64,000 bases of DNA, taken from positions 558,001 through 622,000 of the forward strand of contig NZ_FOFN01000003.1 of assembly GCF_900111025.1 (NCBI RefSeq). The letters run 5' to 3'. A program made the translations under genes and the position numbers. The stretch comes from Hyunsoonleella jejuensis. Its GTDB lineage: Bacteria; Bacteroidota; Bacteroidia; Flavobacteriales; Flavobacteriaceae. Position 1 is the stretch's first letter, and each line of letters opens with the position of its first letter. Below, piece after piece: positions 63,911 through 64,000 of this stretch. A model generated the notes under the pieces. It ran no database searches. It worked only from the letters and a program-made list of their open reading frames with translations, and was not told the DNA's origin.

Positions 63911-64000
63911 TTATTTTATTTCAATAAGTTCCAAATCAAAAGTTAGATCATGTCCAGCTAACGGATGGTTAGCATCCACAACAATATAATCTTCCTTAAC
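63911..64000 (-). CDS. SlyD-like FKBP peptidyl-prolyl isomerase (C-terminal end only)
   Basis: The last 29 codons of a minus-strand gene are cut by the window edge. The translation contains VVDANHPLAGHDLTFDLELI and ends EIK, the C-terminal strand block of the SlyD/FkpA-type FKBP isomerases (family pattern D-x-N-H-P-L-A-G-x-x-L-x-F). The stop is TAA at 63911-63913 and a terminator follows. The rest of the protein is outside the window, so domain content and start are unknown. Confidence 0.85.
   Translation of the reverse strand, partial: VKEDYIVVDANHPLAGHDLTFDLELIEIK

Overview
The window is chromosomal DNA of a Bacteroidota bacterium, most likely a marine-type member of the Flavobacteriaceae. 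It is AT-rich. Several genes carry exact matches to the Bacteroidetes -7 promoter element (TAnnTTTG). Five very large proteins end in the type B sorting tail of the type IX secretion system (T9SS), and a type A tail survives as a gene remnant. LytTR signalling, a SusC/TonB-like barrel and an Asn/Lys/Arg-rich insert in Rho also fit. No rRNA, tRNA, CRISPR array, phage or intact insertion sequence was seen.

Layout. 0-6 kb: 3' part of pyruvate phosphate dikinase, a decayed T9SS type A tail, an FKBP lipoprotein, HtpG and a FabH-type ketosynthase. 6-18 kb: housekeeping and metabolism (TonB-type barrel, CoA-binding protein, sodium:solute symporter, RecR, a glycosyltransferase, a 2-oxoacid dehydrogenase E2, an exonuclease, fumarylacetoacetase, GlyA). 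The intergenic region after glyA (17.76-18.17 kb) holds GC-richer repeat-like DNA and an attC-like hairpin. 18-30 kb: mainly exported or membrane proteins (M28 peptidase, DinB-like protein, double NTF2 lipoprotein, two paralogous double-domain secreted proteins, amidohydrolase, HGSNAT-like acyltransferase, AmpG-like MFS carrier), ending in a TPR histidine kinase/LytTR regulator pair. 30-36 kb: lysA, sucC, a DUF1456 protein, a TerB-like protein and uvrB.

36-58 kb is the outstanding region: five consecutive minus-strand genes (1907, 1890, 1614, 818 and 906 aa) for secreted modular proteins. They have different N-terminal heads (IgGFc-binding-like, choice-of-anchor L twice, a PPC-like beta domain, a beta-propeller-like region). 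The heads are followed by 6, 14, 11, 4 and 2 copies of a roughly 90-residue module that opens with Cys-Asp and an Asp-rich loop, then by the T9SS type B tail. An 837-nt in-frame tandem duplication accounts for nearly all of the size difference between the two anchor-L paralogues. No SprF/PorP-like partner gene lies beside them.

58-64 kb: an ABC-2 exporter (permease and ATPase), an unrecognised protein with kinase-like catalytic motifs, a pRiA4-ORF3-like acidic protein, rho, a DUF4293 membrane protein, and the C-terminal end of an SlyD-like peptidyl-prolyl isomerase cut by the window edge.

Several start codons are TTG (glycosyltransferase, third giant protein, probably the fourth, and the ABC ATPase). 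In other cases (htpG, symporter, MFS carrier, lysA) an internal ATG fits better than the longest reading frame. All functional calls come from reading motifs by eye; no database search was run.
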